Of a DNA stretch of 64,000 nt, positions 54,810 to 63,896 are shown piece after piece. The DNA lies in the NCBI RefSeq assembly GCF_015624425.1, contig NZ_CP049919.1, positions 1-64,000 of the forward strand, read 5' to 3'. The notes below the pieces were generated by a model. That model was not told where the DNA came from, ran no database searches, and saw only the letters and a list, made by a program, of their open reading frames with translations. A program made the position numbers and the translations under genes. This DNA is from Roseateles sp. DAIF2. GTDB taxonomy: Bacteria > Pseudomonadota > Gammaproteobacteria > Burkholderiales > Burkholderiaceae_C. The stretch's first letter is position 1. Each line of letters begins with the position of its first letter.

Positions 54810-56012
54810 ATGAATTCCATGAGCCTGGATCCGCTCGCCTCGCTGCTCGCGGCCGTGCTGGTGCTGCTGGTCGGCACCCTGCTGAACCGCCGCATCGGCC
54901 TGCTGTCGCGCTACAACATCCCCGACCCCATCACCGGCGGCCTGCTGTTCGCGCTGCTGGCCTCGATCGCGCTCTCGGCCGCCGGCCTGAAGCTGGCGAT
55001 CGACCAGACCCTGAAGCCGGTGCTGCTGCTGATGTTCTTCGCCGGCGTCGGCATGTGCGCCGACCTGCGCATGCTCAAGCGCGGCGGCAAGGCGCTGGTG
55101 ATCTTCCTGCTGGTGCTGTTCCCCTACATCCTGGTGCAGAACGGCGTCGGCATCGCGGTGGCCAAGCTGCTGGACCAGCATCCGATCTTCGGCCTGGTCG
55201 GCGGCTCGATCACCCTGGTCGGCGGCCATGGCACCGGCGCGGCCTATGCCGAGCGCTTCGCCGAGGTGAACAACCTGCAGTCGGTGATGGAGCTGTCGAT
55301 GACCGTGGCCACGATGGGCCTGATCGTCGGCGGCATCATCGCCGGCCCGGTCGCGCAATACCTGATCAAGCGCCATGGCCTGCGTTCGCAGGCCGGCGAT
55401 GCCGCCACGCCGGAACCGGCGGCCGAGACGGCCGCCGCCAAGCCGCCGATCGCCACCGTCGGCATGGTCGGCGCGCTGGCCGGCATCCTGAGCGCGGTGC
55501 TGGCCGGCCAATGGCTGGCCGCGCGCTTTGCCGATGCGCCGGTGACGATCCCCAGCTTCCTGTGGTGCATGATGCTGGGCGTCCTGATCCGCAATGTGCT
55601 GCCCTTTGCCGGCGCGCGTTTCGATGACCGCGCCTCCGACCTGATCTCCTCGGTCTGCCTGTCGCTGTTCCTGGTGATGACGATGATGGCGCTGAACCTG
55701 GTCGAGGTGGCGCTGTCGGCCGGGCCCTTCCTGCTGATGATCGCGGCCCAGGCGGCGGTGATCGTTTTCTACACGGTGTTCGTCTGCTTCCGCTTCATGG
55801 GGCGCGACTACGAGGCCGCGGTCAGTTCGGCCGCGCTGATCGGCTTCAACATGGGCTCCACCGCCACCGCGATGGCGAACATGCAGGCCATCACCGCCCG
55901 CTACGGGCCGGCGCCGCAGAGCTACCTGATCGTGCCGCTGGCCGGCGCCTTCTTCATCGACCTGATGAACGCGGTGGTGCTCACGGTCACTCTGCCGCTG
56001 ATCGGAGGCTGA
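54810..56012 (+). CDS. gltS: Sodium/glutamate symporter (GltS family)
   Basis: 400 residues, about ten membrane helices in two inverted halves: NIPDPITGGLLFALLAS and LVGGHGTGAAYAERF in the first, SVCLSLFLVMTMMALNL and GFNMGSTATAMANMQAIT in the second, with the Gly-rich re-entrant loops of GltS. The next gene, encoding a TAXI-type lipoprotein, begins two bases after the stop. That pairing is unusual, since GltS is normally a stand-alone carrier. Confidence 0.92.
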   Translation: MNSMSLDPLASLLAAVLVLLVGTLLNRRIGLLSRYNIPDPITGGLLFALLASIALSAAGLKLAIDQTLKPVLLLMFFAGVGMCADLRMLKRGGKALVIFLLVLFPYILVQNGVGIAVAKLLDQHPIFGLVGGSITLVGGHGTGAAYAERFAEVNNLQSVMELSMTVATMGLIVGGIIAGPVAQYLIKRHGLRSQAGDAATPEPAAETAAAKPPIATVGMVGALAGILSAVLAGQWLAARFADAPVTIPSFLWCMMLGVLIRNVLPFAGARFDDRASDLISSVCLSLFLVMTMMALNLVEVALSAGPFLLMIAAQAAVIVFYTVFVCFRFMGRDYEAAVSSAALIGFNMGSTATAMANMQAITARYGPAPQSYLIVPLAGAFFIDLMNAVVLTVTLPLIGG

Positions 56013-56013
56013 G

Positions 56014-57549
56014 ATGGCGATCATCAAGCACAGCCCCTTCCTGCAGCGCCTGCTGAGCCTCGTCGCGCTGATGTTCCTGCTGGCCGGCTGCGGCCGCGTC
56101 GCCGATGACGAGACGCTGAAGCGCGATGTCGAGGCCCGCCTGGCCCAGGCCCTGCCGTCCGGCACCGTCGAGGTGCAATCGCTGCAGCGCCGCGGCTCGC
56201 AGAACGACAGCAAGGCCCCGTCCGGCCAGAGCCGGCGCATCATCTACTACGACATCGAGCTGAAGCTGGCGCGCGACTTCGACTTCGGCGCCTGGGATTC
56301 GCCCGGCGTGGCCGGCCTGGTCTCGGCCCTGGGCGCCGGGCCCAAGGGCATCGTCGGCATCACCGCCGGCGGCAACCGCGGCGGCGACATCGTGCGCGCC
56401 CATGGCACCGCGCTCTACCAGCGCGACGGCGAGCAATGGCAGGCCGTCGCGCCCGGCGGCTATGCCCCGGCCGCCGCGCCGGCCTATGCGACCGACACCC
56501 CGCCCAGCCGCGCGGCCACCCTGCTGGACGCGATGCGCAAGGTGGTGGACGCCGCCTCCAAGGACGCCGGCCCGGTGCAGGCCGCGCTGATCGAGGAGGA
56601 GCTGGCCGCGGCTCACGCGACCATCCGCGCCCGCCTGGCCCGCGCCGCCGACGGCTACGCGATCGCGGCCGGCCCGGAGCGCGGCCAGTACCTGCGCCTG
56701 GTGCAGGCCCTGTCGGCCAAGCAGGGCGCCCGCACCGTGGCCCTGGTGACGCGCGGCGGCACCGAGAACCTGCGCCTGCTGCGCGCCGGCAAGGTCTCGC
56801 TGGCCCTGGCCCAGGGCGACGCGGCGCTGGCCGCCTACGAGGGCCGCGACGAGTTCGCCGCCGACGGCCCGGACCCGGGCCTGCGCGCGGTCGCCAGCCT
56901 GTATCCGGAACCGCTGCATGTGCTGGTGCGCCAGGAGCTGCGCGCCGCGACCCTGGCCGACCTGCGCGGCCGCCGCATCGCGATCGGCCTGCCCGGCTCG
57001 GCCTCGCGCAGCACCGCGCTGCGCGTGCTGCAGGCCCATGGCCTGCGCCCGGAGGACATCCAGCCCCTGGAGCTGTCGCTGGGCGAATCCCTGGCCGCGC
57101 TGGGCCGCGGCGAGGCCGATGCGCTGATCCAGGTGATCGGCCTGCCGGCCGACAGCCTGCGCGACGCGCTGGCCGAGCTGCCGCTGCGCCTGCTGCCGCT
57201 GTCCGAGCGCGCCGTCGCCCAGCTGGCCGCGCCGGGCACCGGCCTGATGGCCTTCACGATCCCGCGCGGCAGCTATGCGAGCCAGAAGGCCGAGGTGGCC
57301 ACCGTCGCCACCGCCGCGCTGCTGCTGGCGGCCAGGGACCTGTCCGACGCCGAGGTCGCGGCCCTGACCCGCTTCATCTTCAGCCAGGGCGGCGACCTCG
57401 CCGCCCGCGGCAGCGCCCAGGGCGCCCAGGTCTCGGCCGCCAACGCCCGCCTGGCCCTGCCGATACCGCAGCATCCAGCGGCGTTGAAGGCGCTGGAGGG
57501 GTTGGCGGCCGGACCGGCCGCGGCGGCGGCATCGGCGGCGTCAAGATAG
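56014..57549 (+). CDS. TAXI-family solute-binding lipoprotein with extra N-terminal domain
   Basis: 511 residues. A lipobox LLAGC near residue 26 follows a hydrophobic signal, so the protein is a lipoprotein. Residues 30-200 form an unrecognised domain (EARLAQALPSGTVEV, RIIYYDIELKLARDFDFG). From about 220 the TAXI binding fold appears: AAGPERGQYLRLVQALSAK, VTRGGTENLRLLRAGKVSLA and IGLPGSASRSTALRVL. TAXI proteins usually feed TRAP transporters, but no TRAP membrane gene is present; the gene is coupled to gltS instead, suggesting a binding-protein-assisted carrier. Confidence 0.82.
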   Translation: MAIIKHSPFLQRLLSLVALMFLLAGCGRVADDETLKRDVEARLAQALPSGTVEVQSLQRRGSQNDSKAPSGQSRRIIYYDIELKLARDFDFGAWDSPGVAGLVSALGAGPKGIVGITAGGNRGGDIVRAHGTALYQRDGEQWQAVAPGGYAPAAAPAYATDTPPSRAATLLDAMRKVVDAASKDAGPVQAALIEEELAAAHATIRARLARAADGYAIAAGPERGQYLRLVQALSAKQGARTVALVTRGGTENLRLLRAGKVSLALAQGDAALAAYEGRDEFAADGPDPGLRAVASLYPEPLHVLVRQELRAATLADLRGRRIAIGLPGSASRSTALRVLQAHGLRPEDIQPLELSLGESLAALGRGEADALIQVIGLPADSLRDALAELPLRLLPLSERAVAQLAAPGTGLMAFTIPRGSYASQKAEVATVATAALLLAARDLSDAEVAALTRFIFSQGGDLAARGSAQGAQVSAANARLALPIPQHPAALKALEGLAAGPAAAAASAASR

Positions 57550-57604
57550 TCGCCGGGTAGGCAGCGACCGCGGGGCACCGCGCTACGCGCTCGGCTGCTG
57601 CGAC

Positions 57605-58528
57605 TCAGCCCCCAAAGCTCGGTGGTCGGAACCTGCGGCGGCGGCGCCTCAGGTCTCCGATCTGAGCGAGAAACCGCTTCTCTATGGCGGCTGCCGCCGC
57701 CAACCGCCCTATCAGCACGGACAGAGTTGCCTCGCGGTCCGATGCCTCCTTGGCCGCCTCGAACGCATGCCTCGCGGCGCGAATTCCCTGCAGATGCGCT
57801 GGAGGTACTCGCGGCCCCTGCGCGGTCAAGAGCACACCGGTCACCCGCCTCTCGGCATCCGGGCCATAGGCCGTGCCGCCGTGGTAGCGATAGCCATGCC
57901 GACGGATCAGTTGCTTGATCTGCCATAGGAAGGCCGGCGTGGCCTTCTCGCCCGAGAAGCTCAGGTCATCGACATAGCAGGTGAACGTCAAGCCATGCGC
58001 CCGCGCGAGCACATCGACCTCATCCAGCATCGGGCGCACCACCTGCAATGCCAGCACCTGACTCACCGGGCTGCCGATTGGAGCACTGCCCTCGAAGCAG
58101 CAGATCTTGGCGAGCAACGCGGCCACATCGGGTGAACACCGCATCTGCCCGGCGAAGTAGTTCCAGACCCGAGCCCGTGTGATAGAGGGGTAGAACTTAC
58201 GGATGTCGAGCTTCAGGACTCGCGTTGCACCCTGATGCGCCAGGGCATTGCTGATATGCGACCGCTGCTTGCGGCCCGAATGCAGATAGTCGGGAGCTTC
58301 GATCCGATTCAGCAACTGAGCCAGGCGTTCCTGGATATGGCGCAACAAGGGCTTTGGAGCGCGAACAAGCCTTTCCTTGCCGCCCGTCACACGGCGGGAC
58401 TCGATGTAGTTGTTGCCGTTCTCGACCAAACCCTCAAGAGCGGTCAGGGAGATGCCAAAGATCTCGTCGGCAAGCCGTCTGCGGCTGCGCATGACATAGA
58501 GAGGACTTTGATGAAACGCATAGCTCAT
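57605..58528 (-). CDS. Retron-type reverse transcriptase
   Basis: 307 residues. The catalytic YVDD is at 185-188 and the first metal Asp is D108 in LDIRKFYPS. Retron hallmarks are present: NALAH at 94-98 (the NAxxH motif of region X) and VTG at 229-231 (region Y, which recognises the msr RNA). The motif-4 block is IGSPVSQ (151-157) where retrons usually have QGxxxSP; [LIV]GxxxSQ is better known from diversity-generating elements, so this is a divergent branch. No maturase or integrase domain. A structured RNA with a terminal inverted repeat lies upstream, the normal retron layout. The start is the ATG at 58528. Confidence 0.85.
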   Translation of the reverse strand: MSYAFHQSPLYVMRSRRRLADEIFGISLTALEGLVENGNNYIESRRVTGGKERLVRAPKPLLRHIQERLAQLLNRIEAPDYLHSGRKQRSHISNALAHQGATRVLKLDIRKFYPSITRARVWNYFAGQMRCSPDVAALLAKICCFEGSAPIGSPVSQVLALQVVRPMLDEVDVLARAHGLTFTCYVDDLSFSGEKATPAFLWQIKQLIRRHGYRYHGGTAYGPDAERRVTGVLLTAQGPRVPPAHLQGIRAARHAFEAAKEASDREATLSVLIGRLAAAAAIEKRFLAQIGDLRRRRRRFRPPSFGG

Positions 58529-58579
58529 GCGGACCGACCCTCGTCAAGACAACAGGGACTCCGATTTGCGGCGACTCAT

Positions 58580-58708
58580 TCAAGATCCCCAGAAAGTCTT
58601 GATGAGCCAAGCAACGCTGGCCACCGCCCTCAGGCCCAGTTCCAGCTTCACCCAGATACCGCTCTTCGAATTCCGCCGACGGCTCGGACGTCGTTGCTGC
58701 TTTGCCAT
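58580..58708 (-). CDS. 42-residue basic/hydrophobic small protein between retron RNA and RT
   Basis: ATG with AGGA nine bases upstream opens 42 codons; an ATG three codons earlier is possible. The first half is Arg/Lys/Ser-rich (MAKQQRRPSRRRNSKSG); the second is amphipathic to hydrophobic (LGLRAVASVAWLIKTFWG). It ends 51 bases before the reverse-transcriptase start. No other accessory gene follows the RT on this strand, so it is the only local candidate for a retron effector, perhaps membrane-active. No homologue is recognised; a chance frame is possible. Confidence 0.45.
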   Translation of the reverse strand: MAKQQRRPSRRRNSKSGIWVKLELGLRAVASVAWLIKTFWGS

Positions 58709-58766
58709 TGCTGGCATCCTTTCTTCATGGCGCCTCCAGAGCGAAGGCTCACGTCGGCCATGAAGT

Positions 58767-59003
58767 CCGGCAAAAGCGGCGGCGGTTTCAACCCCTGCTC
58801 ACCTGACACTTGCCCGGCCCGGATCCCGTCCGGACGGGCAGGCTAAGAACCAAGAACAAACGGCTCTTACCTGATTAGAGGCTTGTGGCCTCCACGGACC
58901 GCAGTCCCGTTACCGAAGTAACTGCATAACGTCCAAGCAAGTGGACGGTAGAGCCTTGATCTCGCCGTGTCGAATGAGATTAGCGAATGTGCTTATTTGC
59001 CGG
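58767..59003 (-). ncRNA. Putative retron msr-msd RNA
   Basis: Upstream of the reverse transcriptase on the same strand. The ends pair: CCGGCAAATAAGC (a1, 59003-58991) with GCTTTTGCCGG (a2, 58777-58767), a two-base bulge apart from perfect, as in retron a1/a2 repeats. Inside are CGTCCA-CTTGCT-TGGACG, a TTAC-TTCG-GTAA hairpin, GAGGC-CACAA-GCCTC, an enclosing helix GGCTCTACC / GGTAAGAGCC and a GC-rich stem (TGCCCG to CGGGCA) that could be the msd. The branching G is not assigned. a1 starts five bases after the upstream gene's stop. Confidence 0.6.
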
Positions 59004-59008
59004 CGTTG

Positions 59009-60061
59009 CTAGCGCAGCCCCGCATTGATCTTCGCCAGCGCCGCGGCGCCGGGGCACAGCTCCGCCTCGCCGAGCCGGTTCAGCGGCGTCGCCACCGTGT
59101 TCAGGCCGGCGTGCAGGTCGCGCGGCCGCGGGTCGAGGTAGATCAGCCCGGTCGGGATCTCGCCGGCGGCCTGCAGGGCCTGCACCCGGGTCATCGCGGC
59201 GATGCGGTCGGTCGGGTCATGATCGGCATGCAGGCGGCGCAGGCGCAGCGAGCTGCCGTCGGCCTGGGGCAGCTCGATCAGCGCCTCGTCGCCGGCGGCG
59301 CGGGCCTCGGGTGCCAGGTCCATGAAGTCGATGCGGTTCAGGGCCTCGTTGTGCTCGCGTACATGGTCGTAGCTACGCGTGCTGCCGGCATGGTTGTTGA
59401 ACGCGACGCAGGGGCTGATCACGTCGATGAAGGCCGCGCCGCGATGCTTGATCGCCCCCTCGATCAGCGGCACCAGCTGCTCCTTGTCGCCCGAGAAGCC
59501 GCGCGCCACATAGGTGGCGCCCAGCTGCAGCGCCAGGCTGACCAGGTCGATCGCGGTATCGGTATTGGCCTGGCCCTTCTTCGCGACCGAGCCGCGGTCC
59601 GCGGTGGCGCTGAACTGGCCCTTGGTCAGGCCGTAGACGCCGTTGTTCTCGACGATGTAGACCATCGCGACGCCACGCCGCAGCGCATGGGCGAACTGGC
59701 CCAGGCCGATCGACGCCGAATCGCCGTCGCCGCTGATGCCCAGATACAGCAGCTCGCGGTTCGCCAGGTTGGCGCCGGTCAGCACGCTGGGCATGCGGCC
59801 GTGCACGGTGTTGAAGCCATGGCTGGCGCCGAGGAAATAGTCCGGCGTCTTCGAGCTGCAGCCGATGCCGCTGAGCTTGGCGACCCGGTGCGGCGCGATG
59901 TCCAGCTGCCAGCAGGCCTGCACGATGGCGCTGGAAACCGAGTCGTGGCCACAGCCTGCGCACAGGGTCGAGACCTTGCCCTCGTAGTCGCGCCGCGTGT
60001 AGCCGACCGCGTTGCGGCGCAGCGAGGGATGGTGCAGCCGGGGCTTGGCGATATAGGTCAT
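59009..60061 (-). CDS. 2-oxoacid:acceptor oxidoreductase, beta (ThDP) subunit
   Basis: 350 residues. CAGCGHDSVSSAIVQA and KLSGIGCSSKTPDYF bring conserved cysteines; the thiamine-diphosphate motif is GDGDSASIGLGQFAHALRR to VENNGVYGLTKGQ. This is the KorB/OorB type, acting on 2-oxoglutarate or a related 2-oxoacid with the alpha subunit encoded upstream (4-bp overlap). Last of a three-gene operon. The substrate cannot be fixed from sequence. Confidence 0.9.
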   Translation of the reverse strand: MTYIAKPRLHHPSLRRNAVGYTRRDYEGKVSTLCAGCGHDSVSSAIVQACWQLDIAPHRVAKLSGIGCSSKTPDYFLGASHGFNTVHGRMPSVLTGANLANRELLYLGISGDGDSASIGLGQFAHALRRGVAMVYIVENNGVYGLTKGQFSATADRGSVAKKGQANTDTAIDLVSLALQLGATYVARGFSGDKEQLVPLIEGAIKHRGAAFIDVISPCVAFNNHAGSTRSYDHVREHNEALNRIDFMDLAPEARAAGDEALIELPQADGSSLRLRRLHADHDPTDRIAAMTRVQALQAAGEIPTGLIYLDPRPRDLHAGLNTVATPLNRLGEAELCPGAAALAKINAGLR

Positions 60062-61902
60062 GCGGCGGCCTCCCGTGGTGTGGTCGCCAGCGCATGCACA
60101 TGGCGGGTGATCGCGTCGATGATGAAGCGCGCGGTGATCGGCGTGCCGTCGAAATGCAGCACCTTGGTCAGGCGCGCCGGCGCGACCTCCAGCTCGTTGA
60201 TCAGCAGGCTGCGCATCTGCGCGTCGCGGTTCTGCTCGACGACGAAGACCTGTGCATGCGCGTCCAGAAACAAGCGCACCGACTCCGGGAAGGGGAAGGC
60301 GCGCAGCCGCAGCCCGTCCAGGTGGATGCCGGCCTCGGCCAGGGCCTGCAGGGCCTCGTCCATCGCCGGACTGGTGGAGCCGAAATAGAGCACGCCCAGC
60401 GCGGTCTTGCGCGCCGCGCTGCGCTGCACAGGCGGCGGTACCAGGGTCGCGGCGGTGGCGAACTTGCGCTGCAGGCGCTCGACGTTGTAGACATAGTCGG
60501 CACCGGCCTCGGAGTAGCGCGCCTGCGCGTCGCGCGTGGTGCCGCGGGTGAAGTAGGCGCCGCGGCTCGGATGCGTGCCGGGCAGGGTGCGCCAGGGGAT
60601 GCCGTCGCCGTCCACATCCTTGTAGCGCGCGAACTCGGCGCCGGCCTCCAGCTGCTCGGCGCTCAGCACCTTGCCGCGGTCGTAGCGCGCGGCGGCCTCA
60701 TCCCATTCGAAGGGTGCGCACAGGCGCTGGTTCATGCCGATGTCCAGGTCGCTCATCAGGAACACCGGGGTCTGCAGCCGGTCCGCCAGGTCCAGCGCGG
60801 CGGCGGCGAAGTCGAAGCATTCCTTCGGGTCCTCGGGCAGCAGCAGCACATGCTTGGTGTCGCCGTGCGAGGCATGGGCCGCGGCCAGCAGGTCGGCCTG
60901 CTGGGTGCGCGTCGGCATGCCGGTCGAGGGGCCGCCGCGCTGCACATCGATGATGGTGATCGGGATCTCGGCGAAATAGGCCAGGCCCAGGAACTCGCTC
61001 ATCAGGGAGACGCCGGGCCCCGAGGTCGCGGTGAAGGCGCGCGCGCCGTTCCAGCCGGCGCCGGTGATCATGCCGATCGAGGCGATCTCGTCCTCGGCCT
61101 GCACGATCGCGTAGCGCTGGCGACCGGTCTCCGGCTCGACGCGGAACTTCGCGCAGTACTTCTGGAAGGCCTCGGCCACCGAGGAGGAGGGCGTGATCGG
61201 GTACCAGGCGCAGACCGTCGCGCCGCCGTAGACCATGCCCAGCGCCGCCGCGCTGTTGCCGTCGACGAAGATGCGCTGTTGTGCATCCCGGCTGTCGACG
61301 CGGCGCACCTGCAGGCCCAGCGCGCCGTCCAGATGGTCGCGCGCGAACTCGCGGCCGGCATGCAGCGCGCGCACATTGGAGTCGAGCAGCTTCTCCTTGC
61401 CGCGGTATTGCTCGGCGAACAGGGCCTCGATCACCGCGGCCTCGATGCCCATCAGCTGCGACAGCGCGCCCAGCACCATGATGTTCTTGAACAGCTGGCG
61501 CTGGCGTGCGTCCTCATAGGTGGCGTTGCAGATCGCGGTGACCGGCATCGCCAGCAGATGCAGGTCGGGCCGGAAGGCCTCGCGCGGCAGCGGCTTGGTG
61601 CTGTCGTAGAACAGATAGCCCCCGGGCTCGACCTCGGCCACGTCCTGGGCCCAGGTCTGCGGGTTCATCGCCACCATCATGTCGACGCCGCCGCGCCGGC
61701 CCAGCCAACCGGCCGCGCTGACCCGCACCTCGTACCAGGTCGGCAGGCCCTGGATATTGCTGGGGAAGATGTTGCGCGGGCTGACCGGCACGCCCATGCG
61801 CAGGATGGCCTTGGCGAACAGCTCGTTGGCCGAGGCCGAACCCGAGCCGTTGACATTGGCGAACTTGACGACGAAGTCGTTCAGCGCCTCGATGCGGCTC
61901 AT
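60058..61902 (-). CDS. 2-oxoacid:acceptor oxidoreductase, fused gamma-alpha subunit
   Basis: 614 residues: an N-terminal gamma-type domain (NVNGSGSASANELFAKAILR, RRGGVDMMVAMNPQTW) fused to the alpha pyrimidine-binding domain (YPITPSSSVAEAFQ, AEDEIASIGMITGAGWNGA, TATSGPGVSLMSEFLG), as in KorA/OorA-like proteins. Overlaps both neighbours by four bases, so the three subunits are made together. Catalyses CoA-dependent oxidation of a 2-oxoacid with an iron-sulfur acceptor. Confidence 0.9.
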   Translation of the reverse strand: MSRIEALNDFVVKFANVNGSGSASANELFAKAILRMGVPVSPRNIFPSNIQGLPTWYEVRVSAAGWLGRRGGVDMMVAMNPQTWAQDVAEVEPGGYLFYDSTKPLPREAFRPDLHLLAMPVTAICNATYEDARQRQLFKNIMVLGALSQLMGIEAAVIEALFAEQYRGKEKLLDSNVRALHAGREFARDHLDGALGLQVRRVDSRDAQQRIFVDGNSAAALGMVYGGATVCAWYPITPSSSVAEAFQKYCAKFRVEPETGRQRYAIVQAEDEIASIGMITGAGWNGARAFTATSGPGVSLMSEFLGLAYFAEIPITIIDVQRGGPSTGMPTRTQQADLLAAAHASHGDTKHVLLLPEDPKECFDFAAAALDLADRLQTPVFLMSDLDIGMNQRLCAPFEWDEAAARYDRGKVLSAEQLEAGAEFARYKDVDGDGIPWRTLPGTHPSRGAYFTRGTTRDAQARYSEAGADYVYNVERLQRKFATAATLVPPPVQRSAARKTALGVLYFGSTSPAMDEALQALAEAGIHLDGLRLRAFPFPESVRLFLDAHAQVFVVEQNRDAQMRSLLINELEVAPARLTKVLHFDGTPITARFIIDAITRHVHALATTPREAAA

Positions 61903-63698
61903 GTGGCGGCTCCCGCCACGGCCTTGCGCGTCTCATGGTCCCGGCAGGCCGGCCCGGCCTTGGTGGTCAGCAGCAGGAACTTCTGCATGTCCCAGGCGCC
62001 GGTCGGGCAGCGCTCGGCGCACAGGCCGCAATGCAGGCAGACATCCTCGTCCTTGACCATCACCCGCGCGGTCTTCAGCGGCGTCGAGACATAGAGGTCC
62101 TGCGCCGCGTTGAGCGCCGGCGCGCGCAGGCGGCCGCGCAGATCGTCTTCGGCGCCGTTGTCGGTGAAGCTGATGCAGTCCATCGGGCAGATGTCGGCGC
62201 AGGCATCGCATTCGATGCAGAGCTTGGGCGCGAACACGGTCTGCACATCGCAGTTCAGGCAGCGCTGCGCCTCCTTGAAGGCGGTGGCGGCGTCGAAGCC
62301 CAGCTCCACCTCGACCTTGATGCTGGCCAGCGCCGCCTCGGCCGCGGCCCAGGGCACCTTGCTGCGCAGCGCGTTGCTGATGTCGTTGTCGTAGCTCCAC
62401 TCGTGGATGCCCATCTTCTGCGACAGCAGGTTCACATGCGGCGGCGGCCGCTTGGCCAGCGGCTCGCCATGCAGATATCGGTCGATCGACACCGCGGCCT
62501 CATGGCCATGGGCCACCGCGGTGATGATGTTCTTCGGCCCGAAGGCCGCGTCGCCGCCGAAGAAGACCCGCGGCAGGCTGGACTGGAAGCTGGCCGCATC
62601 CAGCCGCGGCAGGCCGGTCTCGGCATCGAAGTCGATGCCGCAGTCGCGCTCGATCCAGGGGAAGGCGTTCTCCTGGCCCACCGCCAGCAGCACCTCGTCG
62701 CAGGGGATCTCGATCTCGTCGCCTTGCTGCACTCTTTTGAAGCGCATGCCGACCAGGCGCCCGCCCTCGTGCACAAAGGCCAGCGGCTGGTGGAAGTCCA
62801 GGATCGGGATGCCCTCATGCTCGGCGTCCTCCTTCTCCCAGGGCGAGGCCTTCATCTGTGCATAGCCGCTGCGCACCGCCACGGTCACGCTTTGCGCGCC
62901 CAGGCGCCGCGCGGAGCGGCAGCAGTCCATCGCGGTATTGCCGCCGCCCAGCACGATCACGCGCGGCGCGACGCTGGTCACATGGCCGAAGGAGACGGAT
63001 GCCAGCCATTCGATGCCGATGCGGATCTGCGCCGCGGCCTCCTGCCGGCCCGGCAGCGCCAGGTCGCGCCCGCGCGGCGCGCCGCAGCCGACGAAGACGG
63101 CGTCGTAGTCCTCGGCCAGCAGCGCCCGCATCGAGGCGATGCGCTGCCCGGCGCGCAGCTCGACGCCCAGGCCCAGGATGTAGCCGCATTCCTCGTCGAT
63201 CACGCTCTCCGGCAAGCGAAAACGCGGGATCTGCGTGCGGATGAAGCCGCCGGCCTTGGCCTCGCCGTCGAACAGGGTCACCGCATAGCCCTGCGTCGCC
63301 AGGTCGCGCGCCACCGTCAGCGAGGCCGGTCCGGCGCCGATGCAGGCGACGCGCTTGCCATTGCGCGCCAGCGGCTGCGGCAGGCGCGCGCGCAGCTCCT
63401 CGCTCTTGTGGTCGGCCGCGACGCGCTTGAGCCGGCAGATCGCGACGGCTTCCGGCTTGGCGGCGTTCTTCTCCTCGACCCGCCCGCGCCGGCAGGCCGG
63501 CTCGCAGGGCCGGTCGCAGGTGCGGCCGAGAATGCCGGGGAACACGTTCGACACCCAGTTCACCATATAGGCGTCGTCATAGCGACCCTGGGCGATCAGG
63601 CGGATGTATTCGGGGACGGGGGTATGGGCCGGGCAGGCCCACTGGCAATCGACGACCTTGTGGAAATAGGCCGGATTCGCGGTATCGCTGGCTTGCAC
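61899..63698 (-). CDS. GltD-like FAD/NAD(P) oxidoreductase with ferredoxin domain
   Basis: 599 residues. N-terminal iron-sulfur region (CQWACPAHTPVPEYIRLIA, GRTCDRPCEPACRRG), then two Rossmann folds (CIGAGPASLTVARDLATQGY and VIVLGGGNTAMDCCRSARRL) as in the glutamate synthase small subunit. The C-terminus has two 4Fe-4S motifs, CIECDACADICPMDC and CLHCGLCAERCP. First gene of the operon, it probably moves electrons between the 2-oxoacid oxidoreductase and NAD(P)H. The start could be slightly internal. Confidence 0.88.
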   Translation of the reverse strand: MQASDTANPAYFHKVVDCQWACPAHTPVPEYIRLIAQGRYDDAYMVNWVSNVFPGILGRTCDRPCEPACRRGRVEEKNAAKPEAVAICRLKRVAADHKSEELRARLPQPLARNGKRVACIGAGPASLTVARDLATQGYAVTLFDGEAKAGGFIRTQIPRFRLPESVIDEECGYILGLGVELRAGQRIASMRALLAEDYDAVFVGCGAPRGRDLALPGRQEAAAQIRIGIEWLASVSFGHVTSVAPRVIVLGGGNTAMDCCRSARRLGAQSVTVAVRSGYAQMKASPWEKEDAEHEGIPILDFHQPLAFVHEGGRLVGMRFKRVQQGDEIEIPCDEVLLAVGQENAFPWIERDCGIDFDAETGLPRLDAASFQSSLPRVFFGGDAAFGPKNIITAVAHGHEAAVSIDRYLHGEPLAKRPPPHVNLLSQKMGIHEWSYDNDISNALRSKVPWAAAEAALASIKVEVELGFDAATAFKEAQRCLNCDVQTVFAPKLCIECDACADICPMDCISFTDNGAEDDLRGRLRAPALNAAQDLYVSTPLKTARVMVKDEDVCLHCGLCAERCPTGAWDMQKFLLLTTKAGPACRDHETRKAVAGAAT

Positions 63699-63896
63699 GG
63701 TGGAAGGCCTCCTGTGCTGCTTGCAGATAGTTCGATCGATCGATGCTGGCTCTGGTGCGGAATGCGCCGCAATGGTGCAGGCCGCCGGACCAGTCTACGC
63801 CGCATGCGCCGCGTCGGTGCTTGCGGGCAAACCCGGTGCCCTTCCGTTGGGCTCGCTTAGACTGCGCACCATCAAGAAAAAAGGGAGCGGGCCAGC

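Noticed and set aside
57605..58528. Diversity-generating retroelement RT
   Set aside because: The IGSPVSQ block is DGR-like, but NAxxH, VTG and the upstream a1/a2 RNA are retron traits, and I see no variable/template repeat pair or target gene nearby.
58862..58955. tRNA-like fold in the retron RNA region
   Set aside because: The outer helix and three hairpins resemble a cloverleaf at first sight, but there is no GTTCRA T-loop, anticodon arm geometry or CCA-ready acceptor.
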